From: Gemmobacter fulvus
GTDB taxonomy: Bacteria; Pseudomonadota; Alphaproteobacteria; Rhodobacterales; Rhodobacteraceae
Assembly (NCBI RefSeq): GCF_018798885.1
Contig: NZ_CP076361.1
Coordinates: 1,587,501 to 1,651,500, forward strand
DNA: 64,000 nt
Direction: 5' to 3'
The notes beneath the pieces were generated by a model. That model made no database searches. It had not been told where the DNA came from and worked only from the letters and a program-made list of their open reading frames with translations. Of the stretch, positions 1 to 10,031 are shown in pieces (positions within the stretch are counted from its first letter, which is position 1; every line of letters begins with the position of its first letter). Position numbers and translations under genes: made by a program.

Positions 1-435
1 GACGGTGTGATGATCGGGCGACATCATGGCAATCGGGCGATCCGCAATCACCCGGTCCAGATCGTGCCGTGTCACCGGCGCGCCCAGGATCTCATACGAG
101 GCCCCCTGCGCCATCAACAGCGCGCTGTCGGGATGTTGCTGCGCATAGGCGGCAAAGGCGGCCTTCAGCGCATCGAAACCGTACAGCCCACCAATCTGCA
201 ACTGCACCAGCTCATTGCCGCCCAGCACCAGATGCAGATGGCTTTCCACGAACCCCGGCAGCACCGTGCGCCCGCCTGCATCAATGACCTGCGTGTCAGG
301 CCCGGCGAGCGCGGCAATCTCGACCACCGACCCCACGGCGATGATTTTCCCTTTGGCAATCGCCACCGCCTCGGCGCGCGGGGTCGCGCTGTCCATGGTC
401 AGCACACGGGCATTGGTCAGGATCATATCGGTCAT
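1..435 (-). CDS. amidohydrolase family protein (partial, C-terminus outside window)
   Basis: The reverse strand from 435 reads 145 codons without a stop to the window edge, so only the N-terminal part is present. It starts MTDMILTNARVLTMD and continues with the beta-sandwich opening of amidohydrolase-3 (YtcJ-like) enzymes, then VLPGFVESHLHL at about residues 60-70, whose HxH pair is the first metal-binding motif of the superfamily. The family hydrolyses amide or related C-N bonds in the cytoplasm; the substrate cannot be told from this fragment. It lies 3 bases downstream of a ureohydrolase on the same strand, so the two are probably co-transcribed and may act on the same nitrogen compound. 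That functional link is an inference from position only. Confidence 0.8.
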   Translation of the reverse strand, partial: MTDMILTNARVLTMDSATPRAEAVAIAKGKIIAVGSVVEIAALAGPDTQVIDAGGRTVLPGFVESHLHLVLGGNELVQLQIGGLYGFDALKAAFAAYAQQHPDSALLMAQGASYEILGAPVTRHDLDRVIADRPIAMMSPDHHTV

Positions 436-438
436 CGG

Positions 439-1425
439 TCAGGCGTCCTTCACGTCGGGCGACAGGGTTTCGGCAATGGCGCAGAGCATTTCGAACAGGA
501 TCGACGCGCCCAGAAAGGCCGTCCCCCCCGAAGGGTCAAACGGGGGGGACACCTCGACCAGATCCGCCCCCACGATCTTGACACCGCGCAGGCCCTGCGC
601 CGCCTGCAAGGCTTGCCAGGAATTCGGGCCGCCCACCTCGGGCGTGCCGGTGCCCGGGGCAAAGGCCGGATCCACAAAGTCGATGTCATAGCTGACATAA
701 GTATCGCCCGTCCCGGCGATGGCCCGAGCCTCTGCCATCACATCTTCCACGCCACGGGCATGAAACTCTTCGATCGGAATCACGCGGATGCCGACGGCAC
801 GGGCGAAATCACGGTCCTCACCATCATAGGTGGTGCCGCGAATGCCGATCATGCACACCCGCTGTGGATCCAGCAAACCTTCCTCCACCGCGCGGCGGAA
901 CGGCGTGCCATGCGTGTAAAGCGTGCCGCCGAAATAGCTGTGGAACAGGTCTGTATGGCTATCGAAATGGATCATGCCCAGCGGATGATCCTGCGCCAGG
1001 GCCCGCAGGATCGGCAGGCTGCACAGATGGTCGCCCCCGGCGGTCAGCGGCACGATGCCAACGGCGCGCACCCGGCCATAAAACGCCTGCATCCGCGCCA
1101 TGCTGTCCATCAGATCGGCAGGGTTCGGCGCCACATCACCCAGATCGGCGCAGCGCACCCGCTCGAACGGGCGGACCCCGGTCAGGCCGTTCTGCGCGCG
1201 CATCATGGTCGAGGCATCGCGCAATTGCCGGGGACCGTGGCGCGGGCCGGGGCGGTTGGTCGTGCCGCCATCCCAGGGCGCGCCGATCAGCCCCACCTGC
1301 ACCTGCGCCAGACGCGGATCCTCCAGCGTGACATGCGGCAGGCGCATGAACGTCGGCACCCCGGCGTAGCGCGGCAGGTCAAAGCCGGAAACCGGCTGGA
1401 AAAAACGGCTGTCATCGGCGGTCAT
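439..1425 (-). CDS. agmatinase/guanidinobutyrase-type ureohydrolase
   Basis: This 328-residue protein belongs to the arginase/agmatinase fold. The manganese-ligand motifs are visible: GGDH near residue 130, FDSHTD near 154, and SYDIDFVDPAFAPGTGTPE near 245, the last being the family signature. The enzymes remove urea from guanidino compounds in the cytoplasm. The motif reads DSHTD rather than the commoner DAHxD, and the THGTPFRRAVEEGLL segment resembles guanidinobutyrase or guanidinopropionase proteins as much as agmatinases, so I do not assign speB. A purine-rich AAGGAAAGG lies about 10 bases before the ATG. It is followed closely by an amidohydrolase, consistent with a small guanidine or amide catabolic operon. 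Confidence 0.88.
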   Translation of the reverse strand: MTADDSRFFQPVSGFDLPRYAGVPTFMRLPHVTLEDPRLAQVQVGLIGAPWDGGTTNRPGPRHGPRQLRDASTMMRAQNGLTGVRPFERVRCADLGDVAPNPADLMDSMARMQAFYGRVRAVGIVPLTAGGDHLCSLPILRALAQDHPLGMIHFDSHTDLFHSYFGGTLYTHGTPFRRAVEEGLLDPQRVCMIGIRGTTYDGEDRDFARAVGIRVIPIEEFHARGVEDVMAEARAIAGTGDTYVSYDIDFVDPAFAPGTGTPEVGGPNSWQALQAAQGLRGVKIVGADLVEVSPPFDPSGGTAFLGASILFEMLCAIAETLSPDVKDA

Positions 1426-1595
1426 GCTGTGGCCTTTCCTTCATGCCCGGGCATCCAAGCAGCCGCCTTGCGCTTTGTCATGCCCGGAAACGACGCCCGA
1501 ATGTCTCAGCCATACCGGCGGAAATCCCCACTGCCCCTTGACCAATGCCCGCCCCTGCCCCTTCTATCTGCCAAACCCGTGAACAGGACCGCACC

Positions 1596-1946
1596 ATGAC
1601 CCTCCCTGCCGAATCGCCCCGCCCCGCCGCCATGGGTGGCCGCTCCGTCATCGCACAGGATGTGCGGATCAAGGGCGACCTTGGCTCTGACGGCATCGTC
1701 GAAGTCATGGGCGAGATCGAGGGAAAGATCACCGCGCGCACCCTGGTCATTGGTGCCGAAGGTTATGTGAAGGGCGCCGTCATGGCCGAAACCGTGGATG
1801 TGCGCGGCCGGATGGATGGCCGCATCTCTTGCGTCACGCTGACCCTGCGCGCTGCGGCCCAGGTGAAGGCCGACAGCAGCTATTCCACCCTCAGCATCGA
1901 AAGCGGTGCCACGGTGGACGGACGGTTCAGCAAATCCAAGGCCTAA
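1596..1946 (+). CDS. bactofilin family protein (polymer-forming cytoskeletal)
   Basis: A 116-residue protein made almost entirely of the bactofilin (DUF583) beta-helix, with repeats such as SVIAQDVRIKGDL, GIVEVMGEIEGKI and ETVDVRGRMDGRI. Bactofilins polymerise without nucleotide into membrane-associated filaments and often position cell-wall enzymes. I chose the ATG at 1596, preceded by AACAGGA, over an in-frame ATG at 1545 that would add a non-family proline-rich extension. No peptidase partner is adjacent. Its stop codon overlaps tail-to-tail with that of the thioesterase gene on the other strand. Confidence 0.85.
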   Translation: MTLPAESPRPAAMGGRSVIAQDVRIKGDLGSDGIVEVMGEIEGKITARTLVIGAEGYVKGAVMAETVDVRGRMDGRISCVTLTLRAAAQVKADSSYSTLSIESGATVDGRFSKSKA

Positions 1947-2362
1947 CGCGGCGGAATCGAATAGGTCAGCCCGGCCCGCGCCACGGGCTGATCGCCACCG
2001 TCGGAATAGATCAGCACATCCGTCACCGCCAGCACCCGCCCCAGCTTCAACACGCGGGTGCGGGCCAGCAGATCGCGCCCCGCTTCGGGTTTGCGCATGA
2101 AATCCATGGCGCAATTGGTGGTCACCGCCAGCGCCACCGGCCCGATCCGCGCCAGAATGGCCAGATAGGCCGCCACATCGGCCAGCGCGAACATCGACGG
2201 CCCGGACACGGTGCCGCCGGGGCGCAAATGCCGCTCGGCCACCTTCAGCCGCACCACAAGCTCGGCCTCTGTCACCGCATCAATCGCAAAATCACCCGCC
2301 ACCTGCGGGAATTGCTGCGCCAGAAACGCCGTCAGGCCCGCCGCCTGCATCACCAGTGCCAT
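1943..2362 (-). CDS. PaaI-family hotdog thioesterase
   Basis: A 139-residue hotdog-fold protein. The segment HLRPGGTVSGPSMFALADVAAYLAI (around residues 45-68) matches the helix-containing PaaI/YbgC-like thioesterase signature, where the acidic residue in the long helix activates water. Such enzymes hydrolyse acyl-CoA thioesters in the cytoplasm; the substrate is unknown. The start was placed at 2362 because upstream frame sequence is antisense to the crotonase gene and not family-like. It is divergent from the crotonase gene with only 58 bases between, so the two may share a regulatory region, and its last bases overlap the bactofilin stop. Confidence 0.8.
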   Translation of the reverse strand: MALVMQAAGLTAFLAQQFPQVAGDFAIDAVTEAELVVRLKVAERHLRPGGTVSGPSMFALADVAAYLAILARIGPVALAVTTNCAMDFMRKPEAGRDLLARTRVLKLGRVLAVTDVLIYSDGGDQPVARAGLTYSIPPR

Positions 2363-2420
2363 TCGCTTCCCTCCCCCGTCATTCCCCGGTAGCCTTTCGC
2401 CAAATGGGAGGAATGACAAG

Positions 2421-3209
2421 ATGACTGACCTGCTTTTGCGCGAAGATCTTGGCCCGGTGGCGCGGCTGACGCTGAACGCCCCGACCAGCCTCAACGCCCT
2501 GTCGGATGCCATGCTTGGCACCCTGACCGAGGCCTTTGCCCGCCTTGCCACCGATAGCAGCATCCGGGTGGTGATCCTGCGCGGCGCGGGCAAGGCCTTC
2601 TGCGCCGGGCATGATCTGAAGGAAATGCAGGCCGCCCGTGCCGCCCCCGACAAGGGTGCCGCCTATTTTGCCGATCTGTTCACCCGCTGCGGCGCGATGA
2701 TGCAGGCCATCCCCGCCCTGCCCCAGCCGGTGATTGCCGAAGTGCATGGCATCGCCACCGCCGCAGGCTGCCAGCTTGTTGCCTCCTGCGATCTCGCCGT
2801 GGCCGCAGCGGGCACGCGCTTTGGCGTGAATGGGGTGAATATCGGCCTGTTCTGCTCCACCCCGATGGTGGCGCTCAGCCGCAATGTGCCCGCCAAGGTC
2901 GCGTTCGAGATGCTGACCACGGGCGAGTTCATTGATGCCGAACGCGCGCGCGAGGTGGGTCTTGTCAATCGCGTGGTGCAGCAGGGCGATCTGGAACAGG
3001 AGAGCCTGCGCCTTGCCCAGACCATCGCCGCAAAGCTTGGGGCGGCGGTCAAGATCGGCAAACGCGCCTTTTATGACCAACTGCCGCTGCCGCTGGCCGA
3101 GGCCTATGCGCATACGGCGGCGGTGATGGCAGAAAACATGCTTTGGCGCGATACGCAGGAAGGGATTCAGGCCTTTCTGGAGAAGCGCCCCCCGGATTGG
3201 CAGGTCTGA
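2421..3209 (+). CDS. ECHDC3-like enoyl-CoA hydratase/isomerase family protein
   Basis: A 262-residue crotonase-fold protein. The oxyanion-hole segments FCAGHDLKEM (about residue 62) and HGIATAAGCQLVASCDLAVA (about 112) are clear. The usual catalytic glutamates are not: the region that normally reads PEILLG is VNIGLFCSTP, and the second glutamate position is also changed. This pattern is that of the ECHDC3 group, whose reaction is uncertain, so calling it a true enoyl-CoA hydratase would overstate the evidence. GGGAGGAATG lies upstream of the ATG at 2421. It converges on an AcuI-like reductase gene across a strong hairpin. Confidence 0.85.
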   Translation: MTDLLLREDLGPVARLTLNAPTSLNALSDAMLGTLTEAFARLATDSSIRVVILRGAGKAFCAGHDLKEMQAARAAPDKGAAYFADLFTRCGAMMQAIPALPQPVIAEVHGIATAAGCQLVASCDLAVAAAGTRFGVNGVNIGLFCSTPMVALSRNVPAKVAFEMLTTGEFIDAERAREVGLVNRVVQQGDLEQESLRLAQTIAAKLGAAVKIGKRAFYDQLPLPLAEAYAHTAAVMAENMLWRDTQEGIQAFLEKRPPDWQV

Positions 3210-3215
3210 CCGGCA

Positions 3216-3237
3216 GGCGGGGCCTCGCAAGGCCCCG
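3216..3237. terminator. bidirectional hairpin between convergent genes
   Basis: A perfect 9-base-pair stem (GCGGGGCCT / AGGCCCCGC) with a CGCA loop lies between the stops of the crotonase gene (3209) and the reductase gene (3248). There is no U-run, so termination is plausible but not certain. Confidence 0.5.
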
Positions 3238-3247
3238 CGCCACGGGG

Positions 3248-4230
<983 letters not shown>

Positions 4231-4234
<4 letters not shown>

Positions 4235-4800
4235 GCTGCATCCCCCCGCACGGCGGCGGCCAGCGGATCTGGCAAGGCAAATTCCTGCAACAGCCGCACC
4301 CGCGCCGACTCTGACATCTTGCGGGCGGTCTTTGCGACGATGTCCACCACATCTTCATCCGCATGTTTTGCCGCAAAATCCGCGAAATAATGGCGGATAA
4401 ACACAAAGCAGATCACGTCTTCCAGCGCCTGCACCTCGGCATCGCGTTTGATGCCCTCCTTGCGCAGCAACACACCGACGCGGGCCTGCGCCGCGGCGTC
4501 ATAACCCGCCTCGGCCATGATCCCCGCTACGCGCTCTGCATGACGGCGGCCCTGTTCGCGCCGCCAGTCCAGATACCCCGCCTTGCCCTCAGGATAATCC
4601 GCACGCGGCAGCAGCCAGCGTTCCACATGCTGCCCGCGCGCAGCGATCTGCAGGACATCGCTCGCCTCAGGCACCAGCCGCGCCAGTTCCGCACTCATCC
4701 GCTGACCATAGAGCAAGGCCGCAGGCTGCCCGGTCTCGACATGCGGGTCTGCGCTGTTTGCCGCGTCAATTGCAGCCAAGGCGCTGTTCAGATCTGCCAT
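4231..4800 (-). CDS. DUF4202 domain-containing protein
   Basis: A 189-residue soluble protein matching DUF4202 along its length: DLNSALAAIDAANSADP at the N-terminus, HVERWLLPRADYPEGKAGYLDWRREQGRRHAE in the middle and a conserved His/Glu-rich C-terminal half (EDVICFVFIRHYFADFAAKH). The histidine and acidic residues suggest a metal-dependent helical fold of the HD type, but the function is unknown. I used the ATG at 4800; in-frame sequence further upstream is not conserved in character. It is the first gene of a two-gene unit with acuI, joined by ATGA overlap. Confidence 0.82.
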
Positions 4801-4873
4801 GATCCCCCTCCTTCTTTGCCCTGATCCTGCGCTGCGGGCGCGGTTCATGCAAGCCACCGCGCACAAACGAAAA

Positions 4874-4893
4874 CGCCGCCCCGAAAGGCGGCG
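4874..4893 (-). terminator. rho-independent terminator of the RND efflux operon
   Basis: On the reverse strand a 7-base-pair CGCCGCC/GGCGGCG stem with a six-base loop is followed by TTTTCGTTT, about 20 bases after the stop of the RND permease gene. Confidence 0.8.
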
Positions 4894-4911
4894 GATCCGG
4901 TGAGGGCCGAT

Positions 4912-7900
4912 CTATTCGGCCACGATCAGCTTGGGTTTGCTTTCCGGTGGCGGACGGCGGTTTTCCAGCTGTGACAGCCGCGCCTCCATCGCCGTCAGCT
5001 CCGCCGTCATCACCTCGGGCGACAGGGTCTCCGGCTCCACTTCCTTGCTGCCGATCATGGTGCGCGTCAGCCGGAACAGCAGGCGCGACAGATCATCCAT
5101 GATCAGGAAGAAGGCAGGCACCACCACCAGCGACAGCACGGTCGATACGATGATCCCGCCGATCACCGCCGTTGCCATCGGCGCGCGGAACGAACCGCCC
5201 TCGCCCACCCCCAGCGCCGAAGGCAACATGCCCGCCGACATGGCAATCGAGGTCATCACGATGGGCTGCGCCCGTTTGTGCCCCGCCTCCATCACCGCTT
5301 TTACCCGGTCCATGCCCTGCCGCCGCATCTCGATGGCGAAGTCGATCAGCAGAATCGCGTTCTTGGTCACAATCCCCATCAGCATCAGGATCCCGATCAT
5401 CACCGGCATCGACACCGCCGAGGATGTCAGGATCAGGGCCGCCGCCACCCCGCCAATGGCCAGTGGCAACGACAACAGGATGGTAAAGGGCTGGATCACG
5501 CTCTTGAACAGCAGGATCAGCACCGTCAGCACCAGCATCAGGCCCATAATCATGGCATTGCCAAAGCTGCCCATCAGTTCGGCCTGAATTTCGGCATCGC
5601 CCGATTCCGCCACGCGGACCGAGGGAGGCAGTTCCACACTGTCGGTGATTTCCTTGAACCGCGCCGAGGCTGTGCCCAGCGCCACCCCCACGGGCAGGTT
5701 GGCCCCGATGGTGGCGCGGCGTTCGCGGTTCAGACGTTCGACCAGCGACGGCCCTTCGGCAATGCGGATATCCGCCACCGTGTTCAGCGGCACCGAAGCG
5801 CCGGTGCCCGTCGTCACCCGCAGCGCACCGATGCGCGCCAGATCGGTGCGCGTCGCATCATTCAGCCGCACGCGCACCGGCACCAGCCGGCTGTCAATCG
5901 ACAGTTTCGCCAGCGCCGCATCCACATCGCCAATCGTCGCCACGCGCACCACCTCGGCAATTGCCGCCGTGGTCACGCCCAGCCGCGCCGCCTCGGCCAG
6001 CTTTGGTTCGATCTGCAATTCCGGCCGCGGCAAAGCGCCTTCCGACGCCACATTAGCCAGCAGCGGATCGCCGGTCAGCGCCGCCTCCAGCCGCGCCACC
6101 GCCGTATTCAGATCCGCCTCATTGTCCGACAGGATCGAAAAGGACAGATCGCGTTCGCCCCGGTCATTCAGCTTGAACGCCCGCACATCCGGCACATCAG
6201 CGATACGCTCAAAGATCTCGGCTTCGATCTCGTTCTGCGGGCGCAACCGGCCCTTGCTTTCTACATCCGGCACGATCATCGCCAGACCGGGCACGGAATT
6301 GCCGATCTGAGACAGTTTCAGCAGCAGTGAATGATCCAGCTTTTCCAGAATGACCGTCACCGAGGCCCGGCGAATGTCGCGGTCGCCGGTGGGCGACGAG
6401 CCGCCCAGCACAAAGACATTCTCCACCCCTTCGATATCCTTGATGTGATCCCGCATCAGGGTGGTGGTCTTGTCGGTGTCATCCAGTGTCGCTCCCGGCG
6501 GCAATTCCACACTGATGGCCACGCGGCTCACATCCTCGGGCGGCAGGAAACTGCCCGGCACTTGCAGCATGAAATAGACTGAAACGGCCAGAATCATGAT
6601 GGCGCTGACCATCGTCAGATACTGGTGCCGCGTGGTCAGGGCCACCAGCCGCAGATAGCGCCGCATCACCGGGCCATCCTGATGGTCGTGCTCGCCCATC
6701 GCATCCTTGGCGCGCATCAGATAGGCCGCCATCAGCGGTGTGATCAAACGCGCCACCAGCAGCGAAAACAGCACCGAAATCGCCACTGTCAGACCGAATT
6801 GCCGGAAATACTGCCCCGGAATACCGGGCATGAAGCTGACCGGCACAAACACGGCGATGATGGTAAAGGTGGTCGCAATCACCGCCAGCCCGATTTCGTC
6901 CGCCGCCTCGATCGACGCGCGATAGGGCGATTTGCCCATGCGGATGTGTCGCGCGATATTCTCGATCTCCACAATCGCGTCATCGACAAGGATCCCTGTC
7001 GCCAGCGTGATCGCAAGGAAGCTGACCAGATTGAGCGAGAAGCCCAGCATATCCATGATCCAGAAGGTCGGCACCGCCGACAGCGGCAGCGCCACCGCCG
7101 CGATCAGCGTCGCCCGCCAGTTCTTCAGGAAGGCCAGCACCACCAGAACCGCCAGAATCGCGCCCTCGATCAGCGTATGCAGCGCGCTCTCATAGTTGCC
7201 ATAGGTGTAATACACCGTGTCATCGACCAATGAGATACCGACATCCGGGTGCTTTTCGCGCAGGCGGTCCAGCTCTGCATTGACCACTTCGGCCACCGAA
7301 ACCTCGGATGCGCCCTTGGCGCGGAACACCGCAAAAGTCACCACCTGATCGCCGTTGAAGCGCGAGAAGGACCGCAGCTCCTCATAGGTATCGGTGATGG
7401 TGCCCAGATCCGACAGGCGCACATGCCGCCCGCCGCCCAGCGCAATGGTCGTGGCCGACAGCCGCTCCACCGTTTCGGCATTGCCCAGCGTGCGGATCGC
7501 CTGCTCGCCCGCGCCCAGTTCAGACCGGCCCGCGCCCATATCGGCATTCGTGGCCCGCAATTGCGCGCTGACCTGTTGCGCCGTGACGCCATAGCTGCCC
7601 AGCCGCACCGGATCGAGTTCGATGCGGATCTCCCGATCCGCGCCGCCATACCGATCCACCTTGCCGACGCCCGGCTTGCCCTGCAACGACCGGGTGATGG
7701 CATCATCCACGAACCAGGACAGCTCTTCCATCGTCATGTTCGGGGCAGAGACGGCAAAGGTCATGATCGCCTGACCTTCGACATCCACCCGGTTCACGAT
7801 GGGCGGCTCCACATCGCCCGGCAGATCGCCGCGGATCTTGTCAATCGCGTCCTTCACATCCTGCACCGCCTTGTCGGTCGGCACTTCCATGCGAAACTCG

Positions 7901-8184
7901 ACCAGCGTCTGCGAATTGCCATCCGACACGGTCGAGGTGACGTTTTTCACCCCGGCAATGCCCGCCACCGCATCTTCGACCTCTTTGGTGACCTGTGTTT
8001 CAAGCTCGGCCGGGGCCGCCCCGGCCTGCGACACCGAGACTGCCACCAAAGGCACGTCGATATTCGGAAAGCGGGTGATCGGCAGGTTGTTGAAGCTCTG
8101 CCAGCCCAGTACCATCAGCAGAACAAAGGCCAGAATTGGCGCAACCGGATTGCGGATGGCCCATGCGGAAAAGTTCATCGCCAA
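4912..8184 (-). CDS. RND-family multidrug efflux permease (HAE1 type)
   Basis: A 1090-residue inner-membrane proton/drug antiporter of the AcrB/MexB class. It has the internal duplication of the family: TM1 near residue 15, a large periplasmic porter loop to about 335, six helices to about 550 and the same plan in the second half. GILVDDAIVEIENI near residue 400 is the TM4 proton-relay motif with its paired aspartates. The C-terminus ends in a cytoplasmic tail with a short coiled coil. It follows the adaptor gene by four bases. No outer-membrane factor gene is nearby, so the pump presumably uses a TolC-like channel encoded elsewhere. Substrates cannot be deduced. Confidence 0.93.
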   Translation of the reverse strand: MAMNFSAWAIRNPVAPILAFVLLMVLGWQSFNNLPITRFPNIDVPLVAVSVSQAGAAPAELETQVTKEVEDAVAGIAGVKNVTSTVSDGNSQTLVEFRMEVPTDKAVQDVKDAIDKIRGDLPGDVEPPIVNRVDVEGQAIMTFAVSAPNMTMEELSWFVDDAITRSLQGKPGVGKVDRYGGADREIRIELDPVRLGSYGVTAQQVSAQLRATNADMGAGRSELGAGEQAIRTLGNAETVERLSATTIALGGGRHVRLSDLGTITDTYEELRSFSRFNGDQVVTFAVFRAKGASEVSVAEVVNAELDRLREKHPDVGISLVDDTVYYTYGNYESALHTLIEGAILAVLVVLAFLKNWRATLIAAVALPLSAVPTFWIMDMLGFSLNLVSFLAITLATGILVDDAIVEIENIARHIRMGKSPYRASIEAADEIGLAVIATTFTIIAVFVPVSFMPGIPGQYFRQFGLTVAISVLFSLLVARLITPLMAAYLMRAKDAMGEHDHQDGPVMRRYLRLVALTTRHQYLTMVSAIMILAVSVYFMLQVPGSFLPPEDVSRVAISVELPPGATLDDTDKTTTLMRDHIKDIEGVENVFVLGGSSPTGDRDIRRASVTVILEKLDHSLLLKLSQIGNSVPGLAMIVPDVESKGRLRPQNEIEAEIFERIADVPDVRAFKLNDRGERDLSFSILSDNEADLNTAVARLEAALTGDPLLANVASEGALPRPELQIEPKLAEAARLGVTTAAIAEVVRVATIGDVDAALAKLSIDSRLVPVRVRLNDATRTDLARIGALRVTTGTGASVPLNTVADIRIAEGPSLVERLNRERRATIGANLPVGVALGTASARFKEITDSVELPPSVRVAESGDAEIQAELMGSFGNAMIMGLMLVLTVLILLFKSVIQPFTILLSLPLAIGGVAAALILTSSAVSMPVMIGILMLMGIVTKNAILLIDFAIEMRRQGMDRVKAVMEAGHKRAQPIVMTSIAMSAGMLPSALGVGEGGSFRAPMATAVIGGIIVSTVLSLVVVPAFFLIMDDLSRLLFRLTRTMIGSKEVEPETLSPEVMTAELTAMEARLSQLENRRPPPESKPKLIVAE

Positions 8185-8188
8185 TCCC

Positions 8189-9370
8189 TCACTGCGTTCC
8201 GGCCAGAACCGGGTTCACATGATCGCCGTCGCGCACAAAGGCGGCGGCCTTGGTCACAACGCGGTCGCCTGCCTGCACGCCGGTCAGGATCTCCACCATG
8301 CCCTGATCGCGGATCCCGGTCTGCACCGGCACCTGGCTGACCAGACCGTCCGGCTTGACGATCATCACGGTCGCCCCGTTCGGCCCGACGCCGACTGCCG
8401 TCACCGGCACCGCAAGCGCCTCATGTTCGGTCAGCAGGATTTCCGCATCGGCATACATGCCCGACCGCACCGTCCGCGCGTTTTCCAGCGTGATGCGTGC
8501 CGTTCCCAACCGGGTCGTGGTGTTCACGCCCGGCTCGACCAGCCGCACGGTGCCCTTCAGCGGTTCGGACGCGCCAACCGTCGTGATCCGCGCCGTCATG
8601 CCCGGTTGCAGCCGCACCAGATCGGCCTCGGCAATCTCGGCCCGCAGTTCCAGCGCGCCATCGCGCATCAGGGTGAACATCGGCAGCCCGGCGGCAGAGG
8701 CCACCGCACCGATCTGGGCATTGCGCGCCAGAATCTCGCCCGCCACCGGCGCGACGACACTGGTCCGCGTCAGGCTCAGCTCCACATTGGCCAGCTGCGC
8801 CTCGACGAGCTCCACCTGCGCGCGCGCCGCCTCCAGCACCTGTGCGGCCACCGTCACCCGCGCCGTAGCTGAAACCGCCGCCGCCTGCGCCTGTTCAAGC
8901 GCCGCTTGCGAAGCGCTGCCATTGGCCTTCAACGCCTTGGTACGGGCCGCAACCCGCTGTGCCTCATCCGCCGAGGACCGGGCCTCCAGCACCTGCGCCT
9001 CGGCCTGCGCAATCGTGGCCCGCGCCGAGGCCATCGATGCCTTCAGCTGGCTTTTCTGCAATTCAAGCGAGGTCAACGACAGCCGGGCCAGCACCTGCCC
9101 AGCCTCGACATAATCGCCCACTTCCGCCTCCAGCGCCTCGATCGGCTGGCCTTCGATCAACGGTTGCACCAGAATTTCTTCCACCGCCCCCACCAGCCCG
9201 CCCGCAATCACGCGGTCCTGCAAGGACATGGTTGTGACCTCAGACACGGTGATCGCCGGCAAGACCGCCACCTGTTGTGGCGCAGTTTCGGTTGCGGCCT
9301 CGGACCATGCCCCGCTGGGCAGCCCCACTGCCAGAGCCATCACAATACCCAGTTCAATCGCGCGCATCAT
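8189..9370 (-). CDS. RND efflux periplasmic adaptor subunit
   Basis: A membrane-fusion protein of about 393 residues that bridges the RND permease and an outer-membrane channel. It has an N-terminal signal sequence (IVMALAVGLPSGAWSEA), a biotinyl-lipoyl half motif (IEALEAEVGDYVEAGQVLARL), a long alanine/glutamine-rich coiled-coil hairpin, the second lipoyl half (TSVVAPVAGEILARNAQIG) and beta-barrel plus membrane-proximal domains. I prefer the ATG at 9370 because AAAGGG lies just ahead of it; an in-frame ATG at 9403 would add eleven basic residues. Either start overlaps the end of the tetR gene, so regulator and pump form one operon. Confidence 0.9.
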   Translation of the reverse strand: MMRAIELGIVMALAVGLPSGAWSEAATETAPQQVAVLPAITVSEVTTMSLQDRVIAGGLVGAVEEILVQPLIEGQPIEALEAEVGDYVEAGQVLARLSLTSLELQKSQLKASMASARATIAQAEAQVLEARSSADEAQRVAARTKALKANGSASQAALEQAQAAAVSATARVTVAAQVLEAARAQVELVEAQLANVELSLTRTSVVAPVAGEILARNAQIGAVASAAGLPMFTLMRDGALELRAEIAEADLVRLQPGMTARITTVGASEPLKGTVRLVEPGVNTTTRLGTARITLENARTVRSGMYADAEILLTEHEALAVPVTAVGVGPNGATVMIVKPDGLVSQVPVQTGIRDQGMVEILTGVQAGDRVVTKAAAFVRDGDHVNPVLAGTQ

Positions 9371-10001
9371 CAAAGCCCTTTGCTTTCGCCGCCGAAACTT
9401 CATCCAGAATCATATCAACCATACGCTGCACCAATGCGGTAAGATCACTGCGGCATCTTTGCCCATCGGCCTGCGCCTGAATCGCCGTCGTCTTGATCAG
9501 CATGACCACCATCGCCGCATGGGCGGCAAAGCGGCGCGCGGCCTCGGCCTCGGGCACGCCCGCAATCAGCGCAAAGGCATTGACCAGATAGCCCTGCACC
9601 CCGCGCTCCATCTTGCCCACAACCGCGCCAATCTCGGGTTTGCGCTGTGCAGCGGCGGTAATCTCGGCCCAGAGCGGCGCATCGGGGCAGCCCATACATT
9701 CCTCGGCGATGCGCGCATGCAGCCCGCAACGCAGGGCCGCCAAAGGATCGGAGGCCGCCACGACATCGGTAAACTTGTCGCGCACATCTTCCAGATCGCG
9801 GGTGATGATCGCCTCGACCATCGCGGCTTTCGACGGAAAATAGCGGTAGAAATTGCCCACGCTCATCCCGGCCGCCCGTGCCAGATCCTGCATCGACGCG
9901 CCATCGAACCCCTTTTCGGCAAAGGTGTGACGGATATTGTCGAGGATTTCATATTCGCGCGGCCGTGGCGGCGCGTTTGACAGGGTTTGATCATCGGCCA
10001 T
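9354..10001 (-). CDS. TetR/AcrR family repressor of the adjacent efflux operon
   Basis: A TetR-family protein of 215 residues. The N-terminal helix-turn-helix reads FAEKGFDGASMQDLARAAGMSVGNFYRYFPSKAAM, near-consensus for the family, followed by a helical ligand-binding domain. An in-frame ATG at 10043 is possible, but it would place a palindromic operator-like site inside the coding region and it lacks a ribosome-binding site. The ATG at 10001 has GGAG about 13 bases ahead and leaves the palindrome in the leader. The gene is first in an operon with the adaptor and permease, the usual arrangement for an autoregulated repressor responding to a pump substrate. Confidence 0.85.
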   Translation of the reverse strand: MADDQTLSNAPPRPREYEILDNIRHTFAEKGFDGASMQDLARAAGMSVGNFYRYFPSKAAMVEAIITRDLEDVRDKFTDVVAASDPLAALRCGLHARIAEECMGCPDAPLWAEITAAAQRKPEIGAVVGKMERGVQGYLVNAFALIAGVPEAEAARRFAAHAAMVVMLIKTTAIQAQADGQRCRSDLTALVQRMVDMILDEVSAAKAKGFDDARD

Positions 10002-10031
10002 CAGGGCCACAGGCTCCAGCGAGTCTAGCGA

